This document shows, in pieces, positions 52,597-62,414 of a stretch of DNA of 64,000 nt (its first letter is position 1; each line of letters starts with the position of its first letter). Position numbers and translations under genes: made by a program. Origin of the DNA: Arhodomonas sp051195215. Lineage in GTDB: Bacteria; Pseudomonadota; Gammaproteobacteria; Nitrococcales; Nitrococcaceae. The stretch covers positions 62,001-126,000 of the forward strand of contig NZ_JBNAZM010000005.1 of NCBI RefSeq assembly GCF_051195215.1. Direction: 5' to 3'. Under the pieces are notes generated by a model. The model was not told where the DNA came from. It searched no databases and worked only from the letters and a program-made list of their open reading frames with translations.

Positions 52597-53262
52597 CTAG
52601 TTCTCGGTGAGGCGGGCGAGCGTCTCCGGCAGCTCGCGCATGGAAGCGATGGAGGTCACCGCGCCGATGCGCTGCTGGGTATCGGCATGACCGGCGGGTA
52701 TATGGCCACCACCGGTGAAGCCGATCACGGTCAGTCCGGCCGCCACCGCAGCGGTAACGCCGGCCCGGCTGTCCTCGACGGCAATGCAGCGCGCCGGGTC
52801 ATAGCCGAGCCGGGCCGCGGCGTGGCGGTATACGTCCGGGGCGGGCTTGGGCGCGGCGACGAGCTCGGCGGCGAAGACCGCCTCGCCGAAATACCGCGCC
52901 AGCCCCGTACGCTGCAACGCCCCGTGCACGCGGTCGAGACGGCTGTTGGAAACCACTGCCTTGGGCAGCTCGATGCGCCCCAGCGCCCACGCGACGTCCG
53001 GTATTGCGCGGTCGAGCTCGTGCAGGGCGAGCTCGACCTCGCGGTTCGCGCTATGCACCCACTCATCGTCGAAGGTCACGCCATGGCGCTGCCCGATCTC
53101 CCGGGCGATCGCCTCTAGCGGCAGCCCCAGCAATCCCGCGATGTCCGTTCGAACCGCCTCGCCTGCAGAAACTCGGGCGGCGAAGCGATCGGCAAGCACA
53201 TCGAGCACGACGGCCTCGCTGTCGATGAGCACGCCGTCACAATCGAAAATAATGCAGTCCAT
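52597..53262 (-). CDS. HAD-superfamily phosphatase (beta-phosphoglucomutase-like group)
   Basis: A 221-residue HAD hydrolase: motif I FDCDGVLIDSE (Asp nucleophile about residue 7), a helical cap, motif II VVSNSR, motif III Lys in APKPAPDVY and motif IV VEDSRAGVTAA. Equivalent genes accompany sorbitol/mannitol operons in rhizobia and Rhodobacter, presumably removing sugar-phosphate by-products. Lies 16 bases after the ABC ATPase gene. Confidence 0.87.
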   Translation of the reverse strand: MDCIIFDCDGVLIDSEAVVLDVLADRFAARVSAGEAVRTDIAGLLGLPLEAIAREIGQRHGVTFDDEWVHSANREVELALHELDRAIPDVAWALGRIELPKAVVSNSRLDRVHGALQRTGLARYFGEAVFAAELVAAPKPAPDVYRHAAARLGYDPARCIAVEDSRAGVTAAVAAGLTVIGFTGGGHIPAGHADTQQRIGAVTSIASMRELPETLARLTEN

Positions 53263-53277
53263 GGTCTGTCCGTGGCT

Positions 53278-54411
<1,134 letters not shown>

Positions 54412-54428
54412 GTTCGTCTCCTCCCGAT

Positions 54429-55256
54429 CTATTTCACGGCGCCGAAGGTGAGTCCGCGCACCAGCTGCTTCTGGCTGAACCAGCCGAGCACCAGGATCGG
54501 CGCGATGGCCAGCGTCGAGGCGGCCGAGAGCTTCGCCCAGAACAGTCCCTCCGGACTGGAATACGAGGCGATGAACGCCGTCAGCGGCGCCGCGTCCGAG
54601 GAGGTGAGATTCAGGCTCCAGAACGACTCGTTCCACGCCAGGATCACCGACAGCAGCAGCGTCGAGGCGATGCCACCGAGGGATATCGGCAGCAGGATGT
54701 GGATGAGCTCCTGCCACAGCCCCGCCCCTTCCATGCGCGCGGACTCGAGGATCTCGCCCGGAATCTCGCGGAAGTACGTGTAGAGCATCCACACGATGAT
54801 CGGGAGATTCATGAGCATGATCACCATGGTCAGGCCGAAGCGCGAATCCAGCAGCCCCCAGTCCCGGAACACCAGGTAGATCGGCACCAGCACGCCCACC
54901 GGCGGCAGCATCTTGGTGGAGAGCATCCACAGCAGCGTGCCTTTGGTACGGCGGCTGGGCATGAATGCCATCGCCCAGGCCGCGGGCACCGCGACCATCA
55001 GGCCGAGCGCGGTGGAGCCGAACGCGACGATCACCGAGTTCAGGGCGAACTTCAGGTAGTCGCTGCGCTCGTTCACCGTGAGGTAGTTCTCGAGGGTCGG
55101 CTCCAGCGGCAGGAAGGTCGGCGGCGTGCTCACCGCGGCGCCTTCCGTCTTGAAGCTGGTGATGAGCATCCAGTAGATCGGGAAGAACATCACCAGCGCC
55201 ACCGCCCAGGCGGCGAGCCCGAGGCCGACGCGTTTCCACTTCAGGGTGTCGTTCAT
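54429..55256 (-). CDS. smoG: Polyol ABC transporter permease (SmoG/MalG type)
   Basis: A 275-residue inner-membrane permease with six helices. The EAA loop that docks on the ATPase is EILESARMEGAGLWQELIHI (about 175-194, EAA-x3-G). MNDTLKWKR at 55256 is the chosen start; the frame extends to 55283 within the upstream permease gene's end. It lies four bases after that gene's stop. Confidence 0.9.
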   Translation of the reverse strand: MNDTLKWKRVGLGLAAWAVALVMFFPIYWMLITSFKTEGAAVSTPPTFLPLEPTLENYLTVNERSDYLKFALNSVIVAFGSTALGLMVAVPAAWAMAFMPSRRTKGTLLWMLSTKMLPPVGVLVPIYLVFRDWGLLDSRFGLTMVIMLMNLPIIVWMLYTYFREIPGEILESARMEGAGLWQELIHILLPISLGGIASTLLLSVILAWNESFWSLNLTSSDAAPLTAFIASYSSPEGLFWAKLSAASTLAIAPILVLGWFSQKQLVRGLTFGAVK

Positions 55257-55260
55257 GGCC

Positions 55261-56202
55261 TCAACTCTCCAGGTTCCTGCCAATCAGCCGCACCAGGAAG
55301 ATCGCGACGATGTTGGCGAGAATCACCGCCACCACGCCGCCCGCCGAAGCGCCGCCGACATCGAACTCCAGCAGCGCACGCGAGTAGACGAGAAACGCGA
55401 TGTTGGTGGTCTGCAGGCCGGGGCCGCCGGTGGTGGTCACGAAAATCTCGGCGAAGACGACCAGCAGGAAGATCGTCTGGATGAGAATCACCACCGTGAT
55501 CGCGCGGGCGAGGTGCGGCAGCACGATGTAGAAGAAGTACGGCAGCGGCCCGGCACCATCCATCTCCGCGGCCTCGCGCTGCTCCTCATCGAGCGACTGC
55601 AACGCCGTGAGCAGGATCAGCACGGCGAACGGCAGCCAACGCCAGGCGACCACCAGGATCACCGACAGCAACGGCCAGTCGCTGAACCAGACCACGGGCT
55701 CCAGACCGACGCTGGTCAGCGCCCAGCTGAAAAACCCGGAAGTCGGATCCATCAGGAGGTTCTTCCAGATCAGCGCGCTCACCGTGGGCATTACGAAGAA
55801 CGGCGAGATCGCGAGAATGCGCGCCACGCCCTGCCCGAAAAACGGCTGGTTGAGCAGCAGCGCGATGCCGATTCCGCCGATCACGGTGATCGCGAGCACG
55901 GAGCCCACCAGGACCAGCGTGTTGGCGAGCGCCGTGAAAAACGCCGGATCCTGGAGAAAATAGGCATAGTTCTCCAGGCCGATGAACGCCCTGCTTCCCG
56001 GCTGCAGCAGCAGGTAGCGCTGCAGCGAGAAGTAAATGGTCATGCCCAGCGGCACCGCCATCCACAGGAACAGGAGCACCACCGAGGGCGAGACCGCCGC
56101 CAGACCGACCAGACGCTCCCTCGACATGGACGGCCGCCGCAGGCGAGGGGTCGAGAGCACCGGCGCGCGCATTCCGCGCGCCGGCGTGGCCTGCTCACTC
56201 AT
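55261..56202 (-). CDS. smoF: Polyol ABC transporter permease (SmoF/MalF type)
   Basis: A 313-residue permease with six main helices; first helix at about 35-55 (AAVSPSVVLLFLWMAVPLG). The EAA loop is EEQREAAEMDGAGPLPYFFY (about 210-229). MSEQATPARG at 56202 overlaps the end of the binding-protein gene by eight bases; ATG 56217 is an alternative. Confidence 0.9.
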   Translation of the reverse strand: MSEQATPARGMRAPVLSTPRLRRPSMSRERLVGLAAVSPSVVLLFLWMAVPLGMTIYFSLQRYLLLQPGSRAFIGLENYAYFLQDPAFFTALANTLVLVGSVLAITVIGGIGIALLLNQPFFGQGVARILAISPFFVMPTVSALIWKNLLMDPTSGFFSWALTSVGLEPVVWFSDWPLLSVILVVAWRWLPFAVLILLTALQSLDEEQREAAEMDGAGPLPYFFYIVLPHLARAITVVILIQTIFLLVVFAEIFVTTTGGPGLQTTNIAFLVYSRALLEFDVGGASAGGVVAVILANIVAIFLVRLIGRNLES

Positions 56203-57517
56203 TGCCGTAACCCGCACGCGCCATGGTCCGCTCGGTGGACCGCTGCGCGCTCTCCAGCGCCTGGCTTACACTCACCTTGCCGGTGAGCGCCGAGGCGATC
56301 TGTTGGCCGACGACGGTGCCGATACCCTGGAACTCGGGAATGGCAACGAACTGCACGCCGATGTAGGGCGTCTCGCGCAGCGTGCTGTCGGCCGGGTCCG
56401 CGCTCTCGATGGCCGTTAGCACCTGGTCGGCGAAGGGTGCGGCCTCCTGGTATTTTGGGTTGTCATAGAGGGATTTGCGGGTTCCCGGCGGCGCCGCGCG
56501 CCAGCCTTCGCGCTCGGCGACGAGGCGCGTGTACGCCTTGGACGTCGCCCAGCCGATGAACGTCTCGGCGGCGTCGACCTTTTCGCTGCTCGCCGGAATC
56601 GCCAGCGACCACGCCCACAGCCAGTGCGAACCTTTGCCCGTGACCGCATGCGGCGCCTGGGCGAAGCCCACGCTGTCGGCCACCTCGCTCTCGTCGGGGT
56701 CGGTCACGAAGCCCGAAGCGACGGTGGCGTCCACCCACATGGCGCACTTGCCGGAATTGAACAGTGCCAGGTTCTCGTTGAAGCCATTGCTGGACGCACC
56801 GGGCGGCCCGTAGTTGCCGAGCAGATCCACGTAGAAGTCGATGGCGTGCTGCCACGCGGGACTGTCGAGCTGCGCCTGCCACTGCCCGTCGAACCAGCGC
56901 CCGCCAAAGGCGTTGATCATGGTGCTCACCAGCGCCATGTTCTCGCCCCAGCCCGCCTTGCCGCGCAGACAGATGCCGAACTGGCCCTCATCGGGGGCGT
57001 GAAGCTGCTTCGCGAATCCGTAGAGATCGCCCCAGGTGGGGTTGTCCGGCATCTCCAGCCCCGCCTCCTCGAAGAGGTCGCGGCGGTACATGGTCATGCT
57101 GCTCTCGCCGTAGAACGGCGCCGCGTACAGCTCGCCCTCGTGGGAGAGACCGGCCCGGATGGGCGCCAGCAGGTCGTCCACGTCGTAGGAATCGGGGAAG
57201 CTCAGGGCGTTCAGCCAGCCCTGCTTGGCCCAGATCGGCACCTCGTAGGTCCCGATGGTCATGACGTCGAACTGACCGCCCCCGGTGGCGATATCCGTGG
57301 TCACCCGCTGACGCAGCACGTTCTCTTCGAGGACCACCCATTCCAGGTCGATGTCCGGATGGTTCTCCTCGAAGACCTCCGAGAGTTTCTGCATCCGGAT
57401 CATGTCGCCGTTGTTCACGGTGGCGATCGTAATCTCCACCGCGACGGCGTTCGCCGCGGCCCCGAAACCGAGGGCCGCGACGACGGCCGTGCTGAGCACA
57501 CGATTACGCGTTCTCAT
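56195..57517 (-). CDS. smoE: Polyol ABC transporter substrate-binding protein (SmoE type)
   Basis: A 440-residue periplasmic binding protein of family 1: signal peptide about 1-26 (RNRVLSTAVVAALGFGAAANA), then EITIATVNNGDMIRMQKLS, the family GYEVP-like FDVMTIGTYEVPIWAKQGWL and the C-terminal SAYTRLVAEREGWRAAPPGTR type hinge. This is the sorbitol/mannitol SmoE class by sequence type. Promoter and candidate operators lie at 57588-57642. Confidence 0.9.
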   Translation of the reverse strand: MRTRNRVLSTAVVAALGFGAAANAVAVEITIATVNNGDMIRMQKLSEVFEENHPDIDLEWVVLEENVLRQRVTTDIATGGGQFDVMTIGTYEVPIWAKQGWLNALSFPDSYDVDDLLAPIRAGLSHEGELYAAPFYGESSMTMYRRDLFEEAGLEMPDNPTWGDLYGFAKQLHAPDEGQFGICLRGKAGWGENMALVSTMINAFGGRWFDGQWQAQLDSPAWQHAIDFYVDLLGNYGPPGASSNGFNENLALFNSGKCAMWVDATVASGFVTDPDESEVADSVGFAQAPHAVTGKGSHWLWAWSLAIPASSEKVDAAETFIGWATSKAYTRLVAEREGWRAAPPGTRKSLYDNPKYQEAAPFADQVLTAIESADPADSTLRETPYIGVQFVAIPEFQGIGTVVGQQIASALTGKVSVSQALESAQRSTERTMARAGYGNE

Positions 57518-57587
57518 CGCTCTCCTCCTCTGCTCATATGTTCACCGCGGCAGCCGCCACGGCGATCCGAGCCTTTACCTGAAGCAC

Positions 57588-57642
57588 GGGCAAATGCCCA
57601 ATCAATTCGAGCATTTGACCACTGAGCGGGCATTTTGACAAC
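57588..57642 (-). promoter_or_regulatory. Candidate operator/promoter of the transporter genes
   Basis: Contains the palindrome GGGCAAATGCCC (57588-57599) and the motif TTTGACCACTGAGCGGGCAT (57614-57633). Both recur upstream of smoS. On the minus strand TTGTCA-N17-TCAAAT forms a plausible -35/-10 pair overlapping the motif, so the bound regulator (probably the SorC protein) would compete with or contact RNA polymerase. Confidence 0.55.
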
Positions 57643-57649
57643 CCTTCGT

Positions 57650-58423
57650 TCAGTTCAGGCAATTTCCGCCGTCCACGTTGAGCGTCTGCCCGACCACGTA
57701 ATCCGACTCGGCGGAGGCCAGAAAGACCGCGGCACCGGCGTGGTCATCCGGCACACCCATCCGGCCGAAGGGCACGGCCTCCCCCACCAGGCGCTTCTTC
57801 TCGCCGGGCTCGCGGTGTTCGTACCTGGCAAACAGCGCATCAACCTCGTCCCACATCGGGGTATCGACAACGCCGGGGGAGATCGCGTTGACGTTGATGC
57901 CGCGGCGCGCGAACGCCAGCCCCGCCGACTGCGTCAGGCTGATGACCGCCGCCTTGGAGGCACAGTAGACCGACACCAGCGCCTCGCCCCGACGCCCGGC
58001 CTGGCTCGCCATGTTGACGATCTTGCCGCGCCCGTCCTCACCGGGCATGTAGCGGGCGACGGCCTGCATCATGAACAACGCACCTTCCACATTGACGTCG
58101 AAGATCCGCCGGAAACTCTCCCGCGTGACGTCCTCGATGGGTGCCAGATCGAACACCGCGGCGTTATTGACGAGTATGTCCAGCCGCCCGAACTCCTCGT
58201 GCACGCCGGCCACGCCGCGCTCCACCGCCGCCTGGTCGGTGACGTCGAGATACAGCGCACGCCCGCGCTCCCCGAGGACGTCGTCCACCGCCGCCTGCAG
58301 CGCCTCGCGATCGACGTCGGCCACCACCACCCAGGCGCCTTCGTCCACGTACCGCCGCGCGATCGCGAGCCCGATGCCCCGCGCCCCGCCGGTTACCAGC
58401 GCCACCTTCCCAGCAAGCCTCAC
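57650..58423 (-). CDS. smoS: Sorbitol dehydrogenase, SmoS type
   Basis: NAD-dependent SDR of 257 residues oxidising D-sorbitol to fructose (also galactitol to tagatose in homologues). TGGARGIG (about 11-18), NNAAVFDLAPI, catalytic Ser in MASQAGRRGEAL and YCASKAAVISLTQSAGL follow Rhodobacter SmoS closely. GTG start at 58423 follows GAGGAGG; ATG options upstream are unsupported. First gene of the polyol operon, with its own operator copy at 58464-58493. Confidence 0.9.
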   Translation of the reverse strand: MRLAGKVALVTGGARGIGLAIARRYVDEGAWVVVADVDREALQAAVDDVLGERGRALYLDVTDQAAVERGVAGVHEEFGRLDILVNNAAVFDLAPIEDVTRESFRRIFDVNVEGALFMMQAVARYMPGEDGRGKIVNMASQAGRRGEALVSVYCASKAAVISLTQSAGLAFARRGINVNAISPGVVDTPMWDEVDALFARYEHREPGEKKRLVGEAVPFGRMGVPDDHAGAAVFLASAESDYVVGQTLNVDGGNCLN

Positions 58424-58463
58424 AACGCACCTCCTCCTCATCGAGCGCCTCTGCATGAGGCGC

Positions 58464-58493
58464 CATATTTGACCAATAACCGGGCAAATGCCC
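58464..58493 (-). promoter_or_regulatory. Candidate operator upstream of smoS
   Basis: TTTGACCAATAACCGGGCAA (58468-58487) matches the 57614 site at the same spacing (shared core TTTGACCAnTnAnCGGGCA), and here the palindrome GGGCAAATGCCC (58482-58493) is fused to it. The two occurrences bracket smoS, one before each transcription unit. Confidence 0.6.
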
Positions 58494-58580
58494 AAACAAG
58501 ATTCAAACACCATACGCGGCCGACCGCAACCCGACACGAGCGGGCCTTCACGGCCACCGGTCATGGCAGGACGGCGGCGC

Positions 58581-58606
58581 CATGCCGGCGTAACGACGCC
58601 GGCATG
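58581..58606. terminator. Perfect hairpin between thioesterase and smoS promoter
   Basis: CATGCCGGCGT pairs perfectly with ACGCCGGCATG around AACG (58581-58591 with 58596-58606). It follows the thioesterase stop on the minus strand by about 60 bases and precedes the smoS promoter, so it likely insulates the two units. Confidence 0.55.
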
Positions 58607-58666
58607 CCAAGGGAGGATTCGTGAAAGGAAGGGAGCGGCGATTGCCCGCTCGTCAACGCGCGGACT

Positions 58667-59119
58667 TCAACCGGCGGGATCGGCCAGCAGGAAATGGCAG
58701 CGGGCGGTGGCGACGTCACGTTGCCCATCGTCGCCCTCCTGCCAGGCAGCGACGCCCACGTTCGCCACCCGCCGACCCTGGCGGCGGACATCGCAGGCCG
58801 CCCACAGCACGTCGGGATGCCCGGGACGCAGGTAATCGATGGAAAAGTCCACGACCTTGGGCACCCGCGTCGCCTCCTGGGTCCAGAGCAGGTGCAGGAT
58901 CGCGGCATTCTCCATGAACGCGCCGATAACACCGCCGTGGAGCGCCGGCAGATACGGGTTGCCCACGTTGCCTTCATGGAAATCGAGGCGGAAGGTAAGC
59001 GCCTCGTCGGTGGCGGTGAAGCTCACCCCCAGTAGGCGGGCGTAGGGGATGAGCGCGACCAGCGCCTCCGGATCCTCGGCCTGCCGAGCGGCCTGCATGC
59101 GGCGAAGGAGATCGTTCAT
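58667..59119 (-). CDS. PaaI-family thioesterase (second of a tandem pair)
   Basis: A 150-residue hotdog thioesterase-like protein: LPALHGGVIGAFMENAAILHL (split, about 57-77) is the active-site helix, with family strands VVDFSIDYLRPGHPD and TARCHFLLAD. It overlaps the preceding thioesterase gene by ATGA. The two share HGGVI and DYxRP motifs and are diverged paralogues, perhaps forming a heteromer. Confidence 0.85.
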   Translation of the reverse strand: MNDLLRRMQAARQAEDPEALVALIPYARLLGVSFTATDEALTFRLDFHEGNVGNPYLPALHGGVIGAFMENAAILHLLWTQEATRVPKVVDFSIDYLRPGHPDVLWAACDVRRQGRRVANVGVAAWQEGDDGQRDVATARCHFLLADPAG

Positions 59120-59583
59120 GCCACCCCCTCCACCATGCTCGGCGTGCCTTCGGCGGAACGCATGAACGTACTCATGCTAGTGGCGACCGGGTCGTCGATA
59201 TCATCCTGATAGACGGTGCAGCGAACGAAAGCGATCTGCTCGGTGAGCTTGTAGCACTCGGCGTGGGCGTAGACGGGCTCGCCGGGTGTCGCCGGCCGCA
59301 TGTAGTCGATGCGCAAGTCGAGCGTTGCCACCGCCCGGGAATCGGCCAGGGCGGCCATCACCGCACCGCCGCTGGTCTGATCCACGAGCGTAGTGATTAC
59401 TCCGCCGTGTATGACGCCGGTGACCGGATTGCCGACCATCTCCGACTTGTATGGCAAGCGCGCGGTCAACGTGCGCTCGCCCACGGCGATGGGCTCCATC
59501 CCCAGCACCCTGCTGTGGGGGATGGTATCGAAGAACTGCCGGGCAAAGCGCAAGCGCATCTCGGCGGTGCGGTCGTCTGTCAT
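59116..59583 (-). CDS. PaaI-family thioesterase (first of a tandem pair)
   Basis: A 155-residue hotdog protein: NPVTGVIHGGVITTLVDQTSG (split, about 52-72) is the catalytic region, then LDLRIDYMRPATPGEPV. The start MTDDRTAEMRLRF at 59583 fits paralogues; the frame opens at 59631. Forms a two-gene unit with the next thioesterase. Substrate unknown. Confidence 0.85.
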   Translation of the reverse strand: MTDDRTAEMRLRFARQFFDTIPHSRVLGMEPIAVGERTLTARLPYKSEMVGNPVTGVIHGGVITTLVDQTSGGAVMAALADSRAVATLDLRIDYMRPATPGEPVYAHAECYKLTEQIAFVRCTVYQDDIDDPVATSMSTFMRSAEGTPSMVEGVA

Positions 59584-59699
59584 TTGGCAACATCCTCGTA
59601 GTAGCACGTTGGCGGACCGCTGCGCGTCCACTCTAAAGGTGGGGCTTCGCCGCCTTCACGTCCATGCCGGCATCCGATGCGCTGCCGCGCACGTGTGCC

Positions 59700-59736
59700 G
59701 GCCTACGGCTACGGCGCTCAGCAGCCGCCGTAGGCC
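59700..59736. repeat. Inverted repeat in the thioesterase-AGE gap
   Basis: GGCCTACGGC (59700-59709) and GCCGTAGGCC (59727-59736) form a perfect 10-bp stem with a 17-base loop. The 335-base gap 59584-59918 also contains two direct copies of GGCTTCGCCGCC (about 59643 and 59908) and the heptamer module 59802-59897; no gene is supported there. Confidence 0.5.
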
Positions 59737-59801
59737 CGCTCCAGGCGAGCGCAGCGAGCTCGAAGCGGGCATGAGCGATCACGGCCGAAGGCCGTTCCCC
59801 A

Positions 59802-59897
59802 GTTCCAAGTTCAACGTTGCAAGTGCCAGGTCGCGAGTGGCAACGGCACCGCGGGCGCCGGCTCGCCACTTTCAACTTGTCACTTGCAACTTTCCAC
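59802..59897. repeat. Inverted heptamer-phased arrays downstream of the AGE-family gene
   Basis: Left units GTTCCAA, GTTCAAC, GTTGCAA, GTGCCAG, GTCGCGA, GTGGCAA (59802-59843); right inverted units TCGCCAC, TTTCAAC, TTGTCAC, TTGCAAC, TTTCCAC (59863-59897). Only 19 bases separate the arms, which can fold as one imperfect hairpin: an array of unit lengths of seven throughout, without slips. Confidence 0.75.
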
Positions 59898-59918
59898 TAA
59901 ACGTGCGGCTTCGCCGCC

Positions 59919-61121
59919 TCACGCGGAAATACGGTCGAGCACCCCCATCACCTCGTAGCACGCCCCCATGGTGTGGTAGTCGGTCTTGCCCGCCGGGCTT
60001 TTCTTGTCATCGTAGCGGCGGTTGGCCGCGTCGAGGATGCGGTACCAGCCACCGTGATCGTGATCGATGAAATGCGCCCACGCGTAGGCCCACAAACGCT
60101 CGTAGTCCCGCCAGTACGTGGTATCGCCGGTCAACTCGGCGAGCCGCGCGGCCGCGGCGAGGCTCTCGGCCTGTACCCAGAAGTACTTGTCGCCGTCGCA
60201 GACCCGATACTGCGGGTCGAAGCCATAGACCAATCCACCGTGCTCAGCGTCCCAGCCATGGCGCATGCCGGCGGCGAACAGCGCCTCGGCGCGTTCCAGC
60301 ATCCAGGCCTCAGGGGCGTACCGGTACAGGCTCGCCAGCAGCTTCGCCCACTCGGTCTGGTGGCCGGTCTGAAAACCCCAGGGACGGAACAGGTGGCTCG
60401 GATCGTCGCGGTTGTAGTCCCAGTCGATCCGCCAGTTCCGGTCGTAGTGCTCCCAAATCAAGCCATCGCCGTGACCGGCGAGGTCCACGCTCACCCGCCG
60501 CGCCAGCGTCACCGCCCGGTCGAGATAACGCGCTTCGCCGGTGGCCTGCCAGGCGGCGATCATGGCCTCACAGGCGTGCATGTTCGCGTTCTGGCCGCGA
60601 TAACCGCTCGCCTCGCCGAGGTCGGCGGAACGCTCGTCCAGGTACAGCCCGGCCTGCGGCTCCCAGTACCAGCGCTCCAGCAGCGCCCAGGTCTCCTCCA
60701 GCCACGGCCGAGCCTCGTCGAGGCCCGCTGAAACGGCGGTGGCGTAGGCGAGCACCACGAAGGCGAGGCCATAACAATGATTGGTGCCGTCGAGCACCGC
60801 ATCGCCGCCACCCAGCACCCACGCGTAGCCGCCGGTTTCCGGGTTTCGGTGTGCCTCGCGCAGAAATCGCAGACCATGCCGGGCAGCCTCGCGATAGGCC
60901 GGCTCGCCGAAGTGCCGCCAGGCCATCGCGTAGTTGAAGACAAAGCGCGTGCTGCTCACCAGGTGCCGCGTATCGGCATCGTAGATGCTGCCGTCGTCGC
61001 GGAAGTGCTGGTAGAAACCGCCACGCCCGTGGTCCAGGCAACGCGGATGGTAGAAGGCCATGGTCTGCGCGACATGCCCGCGCAGAAAATCCTTGCTGTA
61101 CCAGTCGGGGAATGCATTCAT
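59919..61121 (-). CDS. AGE-family sugar isomerase/epimerase (mannose isomerase-like)
   Basis: A 400-residue alpha6/alpha6-barrel enzyme of the N-acylglucosamine 2-epimerase family. Conserved barrel segments are RFVFNYAMAWRHFG, YGLAFVVLAYATAV, GQNANMHACEAMIAAWQAT (active-site His), PWGFQTGHQTEWAKLL (second His) and the terminal KTDYHTMGACYEV. Non-acylated substrate members interconvert D-mannose and D-fructose; the divergent fructokinase next door favours that assignment (inference). Confidence 0.85.
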   Translation of the reverse strand: MNAFPDWYSKDFLRGHVAQTMAFYHPRCLDHGRGGFYQHFRDDGSIYDADTRHLVSSTRFVFNYAMAWRHFGEPAYREAARHGLRFLREAHRNPETGGYAWVLGGGDAVLDGTNHCYGLAFVVLAYATAVSAGLDEARPWLEETWALLERWYWEPQAGLYLDERSADLGEASGYRGQNANMHACEAMIAAWQATGEARYLDRAVTLARRVSVDLAGHGDGLIWEHYDRNWRIDWDYNRDDPSHLFRPWGFQTGHQTEWAKLLASLYRYAPEAWMLERAEALFAAGMRHGWDAEHGGLVYGFDPQYRVCDGDKYFWVQAESLAAAARLAELTGDTTYWRDYERLWAYAWAHFIDHDHGGWYRILDAANRRYDDKKSPAGKTDYHTMGACYEVMGVLDRISA

Positions 61122-61266
61122 GCGCCGATTGCTCCAGATTGCGAAGCGCGCCCTGTCGGACGCCGTTAGTGTCCTGTGTCAGGGTGCCGGGAGCGGCGCG
61201 GCGAGTCTCGTGAGTGTTGGAAGCGTAGCGCCCCGGCCACGGTACATACAAACGGGAGGAGAGAGC

Positions 61267-62229
61267 ATGCGACGAGTCTGGGCGTTCGGCGAAGCGCTGA
61301 TCGACATGATGCCCCAGTACGCGGGAGCCCCCGGCGTCTCGGCGGTCGACGCATTCCGCCCCTGCCCGGGCGGTGCACCGGCGAACATCGCCGTGGCCGT
61401 CGCGCGTCTCGGTGGTGATGCCGCCTTCCTCGGCCGCGTGGGCGCCGATTTCTTCGGCGACCTCATCGAGGACGCGCTCGCCGGATACGGCGTCGACACG
61501 GCTCACCTGCTGCGGTCACAGCACGCGCCCACCACCCTCGCCTTCGTCGCCCACGATGCCTCCGGCGAACGGCGCTTCTCGTTCTACCGCCATGGCGCGG
61601 CGGATCTGGAGTTCGTCGCGAACGATTTCCCGTCGGCATGTTTCGAGACGCCCGGTATATTCCATGTGTGCTCGAACACACTCACCGACGAGGCGATTCG
61701 CGCCACCACGCTTGCCGGACTGGCGCAAGCACGTGCGGCCGGCCATATCGTCAGCGTGGACATCAACTACCGCGAACCACTATGGCCGCGGCCGTCAGAG
61801 GCACCCGCAGCCATCGCCGAAGCACTCGGCCACGCGGACGTGGTGAAAGCAAGCACCGAGGAGCTCGACGCGCTCTATGGCGATGCCGATGGTACCGAGC
61901 TCATCGAGCGCCTGTTCGCGAGCGGCACGTCACTCGTGCTGGTCACCGACGGCGGCGGCCCCGTGCGGATACACACGGCGGGCGGCACCATGACGGTAAC
62001 GCCGCCGGCCATCACGGCCGTGGACACCACTGCCGCCGGCGACGCCTTCGTGGGCGCGTTTCTCCAGGCACTGGCGAACGCCGACGTGACCCGTGCGAGC
62101 CTCCCGGACTGGACAGCGGCGTCCGGTAACGTCACCACTGCGGTGGAACGCGCCACCCAGGCCGGCGCCCTCACCGCCTCCCGCTACGGCGCCTATGACG
62201 CCCTGCCCCGCGCGGAGGAGCTGACGTAA
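61267..62229 (+). CDS. PfkB-family fructokinase
   Basis: A 320-residue ribokinase-fold kinase: PGGAPANIAVAVARLGG (about 38-54) binds substrate, DINYREPLWP is typical of fructokinases, and DTTAAGDAFVGAFLQAL (about 256-272) holds the catalytic Asp and anion hole. Strong GGGAGGAGAG upstream of ATG 61267. It would phosphorylate the fructose made by SmoS and by the divergent AGE-family isomerase, completing hexitol and mannose use. Confidence 0.9.
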   Translation: MRRVWAFGEALIDMMPQYAGAPGVSAVDAFRPCPGGAPANIAVAVARLGGDAAFLGRVGADFFGDLIEDALAGYGVDTAHLLRSQHAPTTLAFVAHDASGERRFSFYRHGAADLEFVANDFPSACFETPGIFHVCSNTLTDEAIRATTLAGLAQARAAGHIVSVDINYREPLWPRPSEAPAAIAEALGHADVVKASTEELDALYGDADGTELIERLFASGTSLVLVTDGGGPVRIHTAGGTMTVTPPAITAVDTTAAGDAFVGAFLQALANADVTRASLPDWTAASGNVTTAVERATQAGALTASRYGAYDALPRAEELT

Positions 62230-62381
62230 CCGCCTCTTCCCGTGTTATCGAACTCAACGCGCGCACGATGCGTGCAAGGCAGTCACCAAGAACCAACGAT
62301 GGCGGGTGCTCGATGCGATACGGGCGGTCACTACGTGCCTGTGTCCGTGCCAGCGCCTCGCCATCGATATCCCGCATTGCA

Positions 62382-62410
62382 CGTTGCGTGTTTCCGCCGG
62401 AACACGGCAA
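62382..62410 (-). terminator. Weak hairpin at the mgtE 3' end
   Basis: GTTGCGTGTTTC and GAACACGGCAAC form an imperfect stem around CGCCG just after the mgtE stop on the minus strand. The rest of the 185-base gap between the convergent fructokinase and mgtE genes shows nothing recognisable. Confidence 0.3.
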
Positions 62411-62414
62411 CGCC

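Noticed and set aside
51139..53118. 659-codon frame antisense to the SorC, SDR and HAD genes
   Set aside because: Spans three well-supported genes on the other strand; no signal peptide, domain or ribosome site.
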